The translations under genes and the position numbers were made by a program. From Bacteroidetes Order II. bacterium (lineage in GTDB: Bacteria; Bacteroidota; Rhodothermia; Rhodothermales; UBA2364): a stretch of DNA of 64,000 nucleotides. Of the stretch, positions 34,142-42,654 are shown piece by piece. Position 1 is the first letter of the stretch. Every line of letters starts with the position of its first letter. The notes below the pieces were generated by a model. That model worked only from the letters and a program-made list of their open reading frames with translations. It was not told the origin of the DNA and did not search any database. The stretch spans positions 1 to 64,000 of the forward strand of contig JAEUSQ010000023.1 in assembly GCA_016788705.1 (NCBI GenBank), given 5' to 3'.

Positions 34142-35362
34142 ATGGAAATTTCGAGCATTCATGGTTTTACAATAGAACAGGGGGTTTTGACCCTTGAAAA
34201 AACAGCCCAAAAGCAGTGGGGTGAAAACCAGCTCAAAATTGGCATTCCAAAAGAAACCGTTGCCGAAGAACGAAGGGTAGCGGTAACCCCCGAAGGCGTT
34301 GAAACCCTCATCAATGCAGGCCATGCTGTATTTGTGGAAAAAGGCGCAGGGGAAGCCGCACGTTTTGGAGACGACCTCTACCTCCTCGCGGGGGCGCAAT
34401 TGGCCAATTCTGCCGCCGACCTTTACGCACAGGCCGAATTAATTGCCAAAATGTTCCCACCCACCGGAGAGGAATTGGCACTGTTACAAGATCGCCAGAT
34501 TTTGATCTCGGCCCTACACTTGGGAAGTGCAACCGCTGGACTTATTCAGAAGTTGATGACACAACGCATAACGGCTATTGGATTCGAGTTTATCCGAGAT
34601 CCGGACGGCACCTTTCCCATTGTACGGATGATGCACGAAATAACGGGGGCACTCTCCATTCAATTGGCTACCCGTTTCCTTGAAAGTACTTCTGCCGGAC
34701 GCGGCCTAATCTTGGGCGGAATTTCCGGCATCCCCCCTGCGACAGTTGTTATTCTGGGTTCGGGCATCATCGGAGAGTGGGCGGCTCGCACGGCATTAGG
34801 ATATGGAGCCAATGTCATGGTCTTAGACACCGAACTCGGCCCCCTAAGACAAATAGAGCACTTCCTGAGCCGCAACGTGACGACAGCAATGGCAACCCCT
34901 CAATATCTTCGCCGAGCCATACGCAGTGCCGATGTGGTGATTGGTGCAAAAATGAAACACGGCCAACGCTCTCCAGTACTCATCACCGAAGAAATGGTGG
35001 CCGAGATGCGTCCGGGATCGGTGGTGATAGACCTTATGATGGACCAAGGAGGGTGTATTGAAACGAGTCGTCCTACCACCTTTTCTCATCCCACCTTTGT
35101 CCAACACGGCGTCATCCATTGTTGCATTCCTAATCTCCCTTCTGCTGTCGCACGTACGTCTTCCATCGCGTTGTCTAACGTATTGGTACCCTACTTGCTC
35201 GATATCGGCGAACAAGGCAGCATCAACAATGCGCTATGGTATAACACCAGTTTGCGTAATGGTACCTATGTATATAGAAGCCACCTCACCAAAAAAAGCC
35301 TCGCAGCCATGTTTAATATGCCTCATCGGGACATTGAACTTTTGATTGCGTCTGGTATTTAA
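34142..35362 (+). CDS. ald: Alanine dehydrogenase
   Basis: 406 residues. NAD-dependent alanine dehydrogenase/transhydrogenase family: IGIPKETVAEERRVAVTPEG opens the substrate domain, with the conserved Lys and Arg; EFIRDPDGTFPIVRMMHEI and the Rossmann loop VILGSGIIGEWAA follow. The 30-residue N-terminal extension and the MMDQGGCIETSRPTTFSHP block are typical of the Bacteroidota form. It interconverts alanine and pyruvate plus ammonia. Together with gdhA nearby it may link nitrogen and carbon metabolism. Confidence 0.9.
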   Translation: MEISSIHGFTIEQGVLTLEKTAQKQWGENQLKIGIPKETVAEERRVAVTPEGVETLINAGHAVFVEKGAGEAARFGDDLYLLAGAQLANSAADLYAQAELIAKMFPPTGEELALLQDRQILISALHLGSATAGLIQKLMTQRITAIGFEFIRDPDGTFPIVRMMHEITGALSIQLATRFLESTSAGRGLILGGISGIPPATVVILGSGIIGEWAARTALGYGANVMVLDTELGPLRQIEHFLSRNVTTAMATPQYLRRAIRSADVVIGAKMKHGQRSPVLITEEMVAEMRPGSVVIDLMMDQGGCIETSRPTTFSHPTFVQHGVIHCCIPNLPSAVARTSSIALSNVLVPYLLDIGEQGSINNALWYNTSLRNGTYVYRSHLTKKSLAAMFNMPHRDIELLIASGI

Positions 35363-35504
35363 CCACAGACGGCCTGGGCTTGGACGTGTTCGAAAATCGT
35401 CTAAAGAATGGCTTCCCCTGATCACTTTTGCGGTCTTCTTCGGCGTAAGAGGGTGACATCGGGCGAAATACCCCGGTATAACCACATCATAACCGCAAAC
35501 ATCT

Positions 35505-36695
35505 ATGAAACACTTCTATCTTCTTATCTTATTATTTATACTTACCTTATCCACCCAAGCACAGCCCAGCGATGCCGAGATTCGCGCAAAGCTTACAGAT
35601 GCCAACACTCTTTCTGTTAAACTGTTGGGCACAGGTGTCCGCTCTTGGAACGATGCCTTCGGAAATTGGGAATGGCGACGTGGTGCAGAAGTCCTCAAGA
35701 AATCAACCCAATACGGAGGCTTGAAAGTCATGCTTTATGGCACTGCCATTTACCAATATACAGGCGCCGGAAAATACGCTTGGAAGCAGTTCTACGTAGG
35801 CCAAACCAAATACGACGGTTTACCAGACCCCAAAGAGGACGAAATCATGGCCATGATCAATGCCGATCGTGCCAAGTTTTTCGGGTATTATTATGGAAAA
35901 ATTGTGGCCTTGAAAGAAGGTCCAACATTGATTCCAACGTTTAATTGGGAAACACCCATGCGTGTCGTATTCAACATGAAAGTGGTCTCCGAGCAAATTG
36001 CTTCCAACACCAAATTAGAAACCGTAGAGCAACTGTACGAAGTACGATTTTACCGCGACGAAATGACCCAACCGTGGCAGAGAATGATCTCGTCTTTTGG
36101 TGAGCGTAAAATCCTGAGTTCTCGCGAGCTAAATGCCGACGAAGTTCGCAGAATGCCTACCTTGGCCGTGATAGAGGCCAACCGACAAATCAATGAACGC
36201 ATGTCGATCCTGCCTCAAGTCACGATTCCAGCCTTCAAAGATGCCAACGAAGCCGCAACCTTTGTCTATCGCCAGATTCGGGAAGGAACCCCTGAATCGG
36301 TTGAAGCGCTCTTACGGAAAATGATGGGATCGTATTATTATCAGGAGGGGAGCACCACTTTGTTAAATGGACATGGCGAGGAAACCTTACAACGTGTGAT
36401 CGAAAAGGCCTTTAAAGGGATACACAAATTTAGCAATCAATATTGCGCCAATCCGGTCGTGGATGTAAATCGCACCCGATCCAGCCGCAACCGTGTTTAT
36501 TTTATGGGGGTTGTAAACAATCTGGCCTCGCAAATTGCTTTCGAGATTCAAGGAGGGAAATATGTAGATGGTGTCAAAACTGGTCAGGAATGGAAAATAA
36601 CAGATATACAGATCTATTTGCGGGACGATCAAGAGGTAAGAGATTTCATTGGCTCTTTTTCGGATTGGAAAAAACTATGTCCAAATGACAAATAA
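35505..36695 (+). CDS. Secreted protein of unknown function
   Basis: 396 residues. The signal peptide ends at STQA (Ala19), leaving Gln20. The mature protein has no T9SS sorting domain, so it is probably periplasmic. The first half is beta-rich with many Trp/Tyr residues (SWNDAFGNWEWRRGAEVL); the second half is helical around ATFVYRQIREGTPESVEALL. I do not recognise a domain. It is a single gene closed by the strong hairpin at 36719. Confidence 0.75.
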   Translation: MKHFYLLILLFILTLSTQAQPSDAEIRAKLTDANTLSVKLLGTGVRSWNDAFGNWEWRRGAEVLKKSTQYGGLKVMLYGTAIYQYTGAGKYAWKQFYVGQTKYDGLPDPKEDEIMAMINADRAKFFGYYYGKIVALKEGPTLIPTFNWETPMRVVFNMKVVSEQIASNTKLETVEQLYEVRFYRDEMTQPWQRMISSFGERKILSSRELNADEVRRMPTLAVIEANRQINERMSILPQVTIPAFKDANEAATFVYRQIREGTPESVEALLRKMMGSYYYQEGSTTLLNGHGEETLQRVIEKAFKGIHKFSNQYCANPVVDVNRTRSSRNRVYFMGVVNNLASQIAFEIQGGKYVDGVKTGQEWKITDIQIYLRDDQEVRDFIGSFSDWKKLCPNDK

Positions 36696-36718
36696 GAACA
36701 ACATTACTTGGCTACATC

Positions 36719-36751
36719 AAAGGCTTTCTGGCATAACTGAAAGCCTTTTTT
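36719..36751. terminator. Bidirectional terminator
   Basis: Perfect ten-base arms AAAGGCTTTC and GAAAGCCTTT around a ten-base loop, followed by T on the plus strand. It lies between convergent genes; the FkbM stop codon begins two bases outside the stem. Confidence 0.85.
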
Positions 36752-37514
36752 ATGCCTTTACGAACAATAAATTTGCAAAATCCGGCACTTCATTTACACT
36801 CTTTATTAATTCCTCGCCTTCATCAATCCAATAACAAACATAGCCTTTTTCAACAAAATAAGCAAAAACTTCTTTTTTTGTTTCAGACCTCACTTCAATC
36901 ATAAATATACATCTATCTAAAACAAAACTTAACCCTTTCAACACCTCTAATTCAAAACCTTCAACATCAATTTTAACAAAGTTAGGCATTCCATAATCCT
37001 GAATAACTGAATCAAGACTTTTCACAGCAACGTCCATTTTATGGCCTTTATAATGCGCTCCCACCATTTCTTTCAAAAAAGAACCTGCCCTACCACCCGT
37101 TTCCGTATCCCGATAGAAGATCATGGATGTATCTTCTCTTCCGATCCCAATATTGAGGCATGTAACATTTTCACAATGATTTAGGGCGGCGTTTAACTGA
37201 AGAAATGCAAAATTTTTATAATCCGGTTCCAATGCAACGACAGCGCCTTTTGGAACCCATTCAGAGAAAGACATGGCATATTGCCCAATGTTGGCACCAA
37301 TATCAAAAACAAGATCAGATGGGGAGAGGTAAGACTTTATGATTGCCTTTATTTTAGGTTCATAATTTACTTCCATATTAAACCAGAAGGTAAGGTGCTG
37401 ATTCTTTTCATAGAACAAATATTTTCGACTGTCCTTTATAGGCTTACCTACAATTTTAAGTGCATGAAATTTTTTTGCATATACCGAGAGAAGCTTATAA
37501 AAAAATTGTCGCAT
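36750..37514 (-). CDS. FkbM family methyltransferase
   Basis: 254 residues. S-adenosylmethionine-binding fold with VFDIGANIGQYAMSFSEW (motif I), VALEPDYKNFAFL (motif II) and FVKIDVEGFELEVLKGL, the FkbM hallmark. Such enzymes usually methylate sugar hydroxyls in glycans or antibiotics. Base composition is much more AT-rich than the neighbours: 36841-36900 has 18 G/C of 60, and no sugar-biosynthesis gene is adjacent. This points to a recently acquired single gene. The acceptor is unknown. Confidence 0.88.
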   Translation of the reverse strand: MRQFFYKLLSVYAKKFHALKIVGKPIKDSRKYLFYEKNQHLTFWFNMEVNYEPKIKAIIKSYLSPSDLVFDIGANIGQYAMSFSEWVPKGAVVALEPDYKNFAFLQLNAALNHCENVTCLNIGIGREDTSMIFYRDTETGGRAGSFLKEMVGAHYKGHKMDVAVKSLDSVIQDYGMPNFVKIDVEGFELEVLKGLSFVLDRCIFMIEVRSETKKEVFAYFVEKGYVCYWIDEGEELIKSVNEVPDFANLLFVKA

Positions 37515-37619
37515 ATATTTTTACTATAACTTAATTCATGACAAAATAGATATTTTATTAAAAAATACCACTTACCAAACCCATACTAAAAATTATTAAT
37601 AAATTACAACAGATCAATA

Positions 37620-38609
37620 CTAACGATGATACAGTAATTCCACCATTGTTTGACCGACCTGTTTTAGGCTTTCAGGGCTACATTTATCGGGTGTATCCTG
37701 TATCGTATGCCAATATTTATACTCAAAGTCTATCAAATCCACCACAGGAATTCCACGTCTTAAAAAGGGGATATGATCGTCTGTTACCGCTTGTCCATCT
37801 TCCCGCACAAAAGCCCTTGCTCCAGCCCTTTCAGCGGCGGCATACACTTTTTCCATCACATCCGGCGCGTTGGTAATAGAAAATTTTTCATAAGGAATCC
37901 GAAGATTTTTATCACCAATCATGTCTAATAAAACGCCATATTCTGGTGTATAGTCGGAATTCATCTCTACAAATTTTTGTGCGCCAATAGAAAAAGGATT
38001 GCGGCCATCAGGGTTTTCATCATGGTCATAATCACCCAGATCCTCCATGTCCGTCAACAAAATATCCACGCCCAATTCCAAAGGATTTTCGTGCAGGATA
38101 CGTGCCAATTCTAGCAACACCGCCACCCCCGAAGCCCCATCATTTGCCCCAGGTACGGGCTTGTTTCTCTTGGTGGGATCAGGGTCTTGGTCTGCGAAGG
38201 GCCGCGTATCCCAATGGGCGAGTAATAAAATACGGCGGGTGGCTTTTAGATTAAACGAGGCGACAAGGTTTGTCCCCCGCCAAACGTTGGTTGTGTCTTT
38301 CCGGTCGCGCCATTCGAACGATTGGGGTGTTACTTGCTCGGCAAGCGGCGTAAGTATTTGTTTATAATAGGCTAATGCTTTTTCGTGACCAGACGTTCCA
38401 GCAATTCGGGGTCCGAATGCCACCTGCTTCACCACGTGCGTAAAAGCGCGGCCACCATCAAAGTTGGGGCGTGAATAGGTATTCATCCATTGTTGTATGA
38501 AATAAAACGCAATTATCAACACAACCACCCCTAAAAGCGTCCATCTTAGTCCTCCTTTAGGGAGAGTCGAATGTTTGGACTTTTGGGGCATAGATCGCTT
38601 GGCGGCCAT
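37620..38609 (-). CDS. Membrane-anchored glutaminyl-peptide cyclotransferase (M28 family)
   Basis: 329 residues. One N-terminal membrane helix (about 21-41) places the enzyme domain in the periplasm. M28-fold motifs: LLAHWDTRPFADQD (130-142), PGANDGASGVAVLLELA with zinc ligand Asp157, the ED pair at 189-190 and YWHTIQDTPDKCSPE with His301. This pattern and the DDHIPFLRRGIPVVDLI block match bacterial glutaminyl cyclases, which convert N-terminal Gln to pyroglutamate, better than aminopeptidases. All nine signal peptides found in the window leave Gln at the mature N terminus, which supports this function. A second ATG lies at codon 7. Confidence 0.87.
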   Translation of the reverse strand: MAAKRSMPQKSKHSTLPKGGLRWTLLGVVVLIIAFYFIQQWMNTYSRPNFDGGRAFTHVVKQVAFGPRIAGTSGHEKALAYYKQILTPLAEQVTPQSFEWRDRKDTTNVWRGTNLVASFNLKATRRILLLAHWDTRPFADQDPDPTKRNKPVPGANDGASGVAVLLELARILHENPLELGVDILLTDMEDLGDYDHDENPDGRNPFSIGAQKFVEMNSDYTPEYGVLLDMIGDKNLRIPYEKFSITNAPDVMEKVYAAAERAGARAFVREDGQAVTDDHIPFLRRGIPVVDLIDFEYKYWHTIQDTPDKCSPESLKQVGQTMVELLYHR

Positions 38610-38708
38610 TTCGTCTGTGTGATTAAACTAAAAAAGATGGATAGAATTTCCCTCCAACCATCTTTAATGTACATCTTTTCAAAACTTTTTATTGAGGTCG
38701 GCCATAAA

Positions 38709-39200
38709 TTAATTCTTTTGTCGTGGCCGAGCCATGAATACCAATACGGTATTGGGTTTTTGACCCCGGATGGTGAGTTTTCGCCCGGAAATTTTATATG
38801 TTTTTTCACCGTCCAATATTTCCAAGAAGCGATTTTCCAATCTACTGGCTTCGTCGCAGTACATTTTTGTGGACATCAAAGGGCCAATTTTTAGGACACG
38901 AGCTGTGGCTTTGAGGTCGCCACCAAAGACGTTACAACCGCCATTCCCACCTATACTTTTTAGTGAAGGATCAACTTGGAGAAAGATTTTTTGTCCCGAT
39001 ACCCTTGCGTTTCCTTGCGCATCGGATAGCTGAACCAGTACCCATTGATAGCGCTTTAATGCGGCTCTAGACGTTATTTCTTTGGGCTTGGAGGGCTTTA
39101 GTAGGGTTTTCCGGCTTGAATTTTGGGCTTGTGTCCAGAGGCCCGTTCCCAGCATAGAGAAGGCAACCAGCAAGACAAAATGGATTTTTGTGGTCTTCAT
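38709..39200 (-). CDS. Secreted META-domain protein
   Basis: 163 residues. The signal peptide ends at TQA (Ala25), leaving Gln26. The mature part is a META/HslJ-like domain: YQWVLVQLSDAQG, SIGGNGGCNVFGG and LMSTKMYCDEASRLENRFLE, the family core, and a final strand TVLVFMARP. Such proteins are periplasmic or outer-membrane associated and often tied to stress or antibiotic tolerance without a known activity. It is divergent from the ABC ATPase gene at 39288. Confidence 0.87.
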   Translation of the reverse strand: MKTTKIHFVLLVAFSMLGTGLWTQAQNSSRKTLLKPSKPKEITSRAALKRYQWVLVQLSDAQGNARVSGQKIFLQVDPSLKSIGGNGGCNVFGGDLKATARVLKIGPLMSTKMYCDEASRLENRFLEILDGEKTYKISGRKLTIRGQKPNTVLVFMARPRQKN

Positions 39201-39287
39201 AACACGCTTCGGTTTCTTTGGTTAAAAAGAGGCTATCTTTCCAGGAAAGCCAATATCTATCCAAGAATTAATCAAAAAGGATGCCTA

Positions 39288-40088
39288 ATGTCTTTGCCGT
39301 TGTCAAACCCACCCATTATCCAAGTGGAGCACATGTTCCTTACGCGCAGCCGGAAACGTATCCTGGAAAACATTCACTGGCGGGTAGAATCTGGAGACCA
39401 TTGGGTGATTTTAGGGCCTAATGGCGCTGGGAAAACCTCCCTTCTGCACGCATTGGCAGGATATATGCCACCAACTTCAGGAAAGATTGAGGTGCTGGGG
39501 AAAACTTTTGGTCGTACCGATTGGCGGGCACTACGCACACACATTGGATTGGTGAGTGCCGGGCTGATCCCGAGGATCAGAGAAAACGAAATGGCACTAG
39601 ACGTTGTGGTGAGCGGGAAGTATGCGCAACTTAACCTATGGACAGATCCTACGCCCATAGATATCGAAAAGGCCCGTTTTTTGATGGCGCAAACGGAAAT
39701 TCTGCATCTTGAAAACCAAGCGTGGGGGTTCCTTTCTCAGGGTGAGCGCCAACGGGTACTCATTGCCCGCGCCCGTATGGCCCAACCTGCACTCTTGATT
39801 TTAGACGAACCTTGCGCAGGTCTCGATCCCGTGGCCCGGGTTCGGTTTCTGGCTTTTGTAGAAAAACTCCTCCACCAACCCGATGCACCAGCCGTGGTTT
39901 TGGTGACCCATCACATAGAGGAAATTACCCCTTCTTTTACCCATGCCCTCATTTTGGGGACCGGACACGTGATCGCCGCAGGTACTCTAACCGACGTCCT
40001 TACCAGTACACATCTGACGGCTGCATTTGGCACGTCGGTACAGTTATGGACCGATTCCGACGGGTATCGTCTCAGGATTTCGCCCTGA
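39288..40088 (+). CDS. ABC transporter ATP-binding protein (stand-alone)
   Basis: 266 residues from the ATG at 39288. Walker A GPNGAGKTSL, signature LSQGERQRVLIARARM, Walker B ALLILDEPCAGLDP and switch His in VLVTHHIEEI. It resembles the ModF/YlmA-like ATPases found without a permease; no permease gene is adjacent, so its partner is unknown. An upstream in-frame extension from 39123 overlaps the META gene region and is not supported. Next gene is the U32 protein, 115 bases downstream. Confidence 0.87.
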   Translation: MSLPLSNPPIIQVEHMFLTRSRKRILENIHWRVESGDHWVILGPNGAGKTSLLHALAGYMPPTSGKIEVLGKTFGRTDWRALRTHIGLVSAGLIPRIRENEMALDVVVSGKYAQLNLWTDPTPIDIEKARFLMAQTEILHLENQAWGFLSQGERQRVLIARARMAQPALLILDEPCAGLDPVARVRFLAFVEKLLHQPDAPAVVLVTHHIEEITPSFTHALILGTGHVIAAGTLTDVLTSTHLTAAFGTSVQLWTDSDGYRLRISP

Positions 40089-40203
40089 TCTTGGCGTTTC
40101 GGAAACAAAAGCGCCGTTACACGGTTTGAAGAGGCCAATTTCAACAGACAACGCCCGGCAACTTGTCGCAAGCGCTGCGTCCACCCGATACATCCCCAGC
40201 ATC

Positions 40204-41445
40204 ATGAACCGAAGCATTGAACTCATGGCCCCGGCGGGGTCTTACGAAGCCTTGTGGGCTGCCATCAAAGGCGGTTGCGATTCCGTTTACTTTGGTGTGG
40301 AACAATTAAATATGCGGGCACGGTCGTCCAATAACTTTACGTTAGAGGACCTAAAGCAGATTGCACAGATTGGCCAAGAGCATGAGATCCGCACCTATCT
40401 TACCCTAAATACGATTCTTTATGACCATGATATTTCGCTCATGCGGAATATCGTACAAACCGCCAAAGACAGTGGAATTACGGCCATTATCGCCGCAGAC
40501 CATGCCGTGATGAATTACGCGAAGAAGATCGGGATGGAAATTCATATTTCTACGCAGGCCAATGTTTCAAACATAGACACCGTGGAGTTTTATGCAAACT
40601 TTGCGGATGTGGTGGTGCTGGCGCGCGAATTGAGCCTCAAACAAGTGGCCGACATCAGCCGCGAGATCAAACGGCGCGATATTACCGGACCTTCGGGAGA
40701 ATTGGTGCAGTTGGAAATTTTTGCGCATGGTGCACTGTGTATGGCCATTTCTGGAAAATGTTACCTCAGCCTGCACTCCCATTTTGCCTCGGCCAATCGA
40801 GGTGCCTGTATTCAAAATTGTCGCCGGAGCTACATTGTCACCGATAAAGAAGAGGGCATGCAATTCGAGGTGGACAATGAATACATTATGTCTGCCCAAG
40901 ATTTGTGTACCATAGATTTTATAGACAAAATTTTGGACGCGGGCGTTCGGGTGCTCAAATTGGAAGGCCGTGGCCGCGCACCCGACTACGTTTATACCGT
41001 CACCAAAGCCTATAATGAGGCCATTAATGCTTATTTAGACGGTACTTATACCCGCGAGAAAATTGATGGCTGGATGGAAGCATTGGCTACGGTGTACAAC
41101 CGTGGTTTTTGGGATGGATATTATTTGGGTCGTAAAATGGGCGAGTGGTCGGATGTACCCGGCTCCAAAGCAGCCAAGCAAAAGGTTTTTGTGGCCAAAG
41201 GACTTAACTACTTCCCCAAGATACAAATTGCGGAATTTATCTGCGAATCCAGTAGCCTTTCCGTGGGCGACGAAATGATTATTACAGGCCCCACCAGTGG
41301 CTACTTCCAGTTCATCGTCTCGGAGCTAAGAGTCAACAACGAACCCGTAGAAAAGGTCAAAAAAGGCGATGTATTTACGCTTCCGGTAGAAGGCAAAATC
41401 CGACCTTCGGATCGGTTGTACAAATTGGCTCCCGTCAAAGCATGA
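40204..41445 (+). CDS. U32 family protein (tRNA/rRNA hydroxylation type)
   Basis: 413 residues from the ATG at 40204. N terminus MNRSIELMAPAGSYEALWAA and the TIM-barrel core ETHIS-like IHISTQANVSNIDTVEFY are family-typical. Four cysteines at 179, 186, 202 and 206 (GALCMAISGKC ... RGACIQNC) are the predicted iron-sulfur cluster ligands. U32 proteins are annotated as peptidases but TrhP and RlhA hydroxylate uridine/cytidine in RNA from prephenate-derived chemistry; this one looks closest to TrhP. The stop codon overlaps the ferredoxin start (ATGA), indicating translational coupling. Confidence 0.88.
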   Translation: MNRSIELMAPAGSYEALWAAIKGGCDSVYFGVEQLNMRARSSNNFTLEDLKQIAQIGQEHEIRTYLTLNTILYDHDISLMRNIVQTAKDSGITAIIAADHAVMNYAKKIGMEIHISTQANVSNIDTVEFYANFADVVVLARELSLKQVADISREIKRRDITGPSGELVQLEIFAHGALCMAISGKCYLSLHSHFASANRGACIQNCRRSYIVTDKEEGMQFEVDNEYIMSAQDLCTIDFIDKILDAGVRVLKLEGRGRAPDYVYTVTKAYNEAINAYLDGTYTREKIDGWMEALATVYNRGFWDGYYLGRKMGEWSDVPGSKAAKQKVFVAKGLNYFPKIQIAEFICESSSLSVGDEMIITGPTSGYFQFIVSELRVNNEPVEKVKKGDVFTLPVEGKIRPSDRLYKLAPVKA

Positions 41446-41672
41446 TTCGCATTATTCATCAACGCGCCAAGTGCATCGGCTGTAATGCCTGTGTAGAGGC
41501 GGCGGACTATCGCTGGCGCGTATCCCACAAAGACGGCAAATGTACCCTTGTAGGGGGCGAGGAACGCAATGGCGGCTTCTACACAGTAGTGGTGGATGAC
41601 CACGAGTGGGAAGAAAACGAACTCGCCGCCAAGAATTGTCCGGTGAAGATTATCAAACTCCACCGGATTTAA
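41442..41672 (+). CDS. Small [4Fe-4S] ferredoxin
   Basis: A 76-residue ferredoxin with a single cluster: Cys11, Cys14 and Cys17 in AKCIGCNACVEAAD and Cys66 in KNCPVKII. An additional Cys34 is not part of the motif. Overlap of four bases with the U32 gene makes it a likely electron carrier for that iron-sulfur enzyme. It ends three bases before the convergent DUF423 gene. Confidence 0.9.
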   Translation: MIRIIHQRAKCIGCNACVEAADYRWRVSHKDGKCTLVGGEERNGGFYTVVVDDHEWEENELAAKNCPVKIIKLHRI

Positions 41673-41675
41673 CGC

Positions 41676-42047
41676 TTATCCACGCCAGAGTTTATACGCC
41701 AACAATACCCAACCGGCAATCATGGCCACGCCACCTAATGGAGTCACCATACCCAAACGCGGAAAGTTACCCAAAACCAATACATACAAACTTCCCGAGA
41801 ACAAGGCAATACCAGCAATAAAAAGCCATCCCACCAATGTAAGGTCCACTTGTACAGACCGCATCATCCAACCCAACAACAAAAGCGCAAGTGCATGATA
41901 CATCTGGTACCGTACCCCAATCTCGAAAACCTGTAGGCGTTCTGGGGTCACCATGTTCTTCAGGCCATGCGCACCAAAAGCACCTGCGGCAACGGCGATG
42001 CCGGCCAATAATGCGCCAACAACCAAGAATATTTTGCTGATATTCAT
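41676..42047 (-). CDS. DUF423 membrane protein (YgdD-like)
   Basis: 123 residues with four membrane helices. GAFGAHGLKNMVTPERLQVFE followed by GVRYQMYHALALLLLG is the DUF423 core; the C-terminal FSGSLYVLVLG and TPLGGVAMIAGW are also typical. No function is established for the family. It follows rlmH by 13 bases on the same strand. Confidence 0.92.
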   Translation of the reverse strand: MNISKIFLVVGALLAGIAVAAGAFGAHGLKNMVTPERLQVFEIGVRYQMYHALALLLLGWMMRSVQVDLTLVGWLFIAGIALFSGSLYVLVLGNFPRLGMVTPLGGVAMIAGWVLLAYKLWRG

Positions 42048-42060
42048 GTTTTTATTTGGT

Positions 42061-42534
42061 TTATACGTGGTGATACGGCTCGCCTTTGAGGATGGTCATG
42101 GCACGATATAACTGCTCCAAAAAAACCAACCGAACCAATTGATGAGAAAACGTCATTTCTGAGAGCGAAATTTGAAATTGTGCCCGACGATAAATGTCTT
42201 CCGAGAACCCATATGCCCCACCAATCAACATGACCATACGGTGTACCGACTGGTTCATTTGCCCTTCCATCCATTTTGCAAAAGCCACCGAACCAAACGT
42301 TTTACCTTTTTCGTCCAACAATACCAAGACATCGCGCTTATCTAGCCGATCCAATACCAATACTGATTCGGCTTCTTTCAGTTGGGCCACACCTAGGTTC
42401 TTTGCCTGTTTTACATCCGGCAGAACCGTAACCTCGAACGGTACATAGTGCCCTAATCGTTTTTCATAGACGGCCATCCCTTCTTCCAAGTACCGTTCGG
42501 CGGTTTTCCCGATCATCCATAAGGCAATTTTCAT
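42061..42534 (-). CDS. rlmH: 23S rRNA (pseudouridine1915-N3)-methyltransferase
   Basis: 157 residues, full-length RlmH, a SPOUT methyltransferase acting on 23S rRNA helix 69. MLIGGAYGFSEDI is the cofactor loop and LSEMTFSHQLVRLVFLEQLY followed by RAMTILKGEPYHH is the nearly invariant C terminus. Confidence 0.96.
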   Translation of the reverse strand: MKIALWMIGKTAERYLEEGMAVYEKRLGHYVPFEVTVLPDVKQAKNLGVAQLKEAESVLVLDRLDKRDVLVLLDEKGKTFGSVAFAKWMEGQMNQSVHRMVMLIGGAYGFSEDIYRRAQFQISLSEMTFSHQLVRLVFLEQLYRAMTILKGEPYHHV

Positions 42535-42654
42535 GGGAAGATGAAGTTTTATGGGTAAATTGTGTTGCTGTCTGAATTTCCGCTTTTATTATAGTGGGTA
42601 TGGTTAATTTCTAAAAACCAACCTGCCTTTCGTATAACGTTCGTCTTTTTTTCG

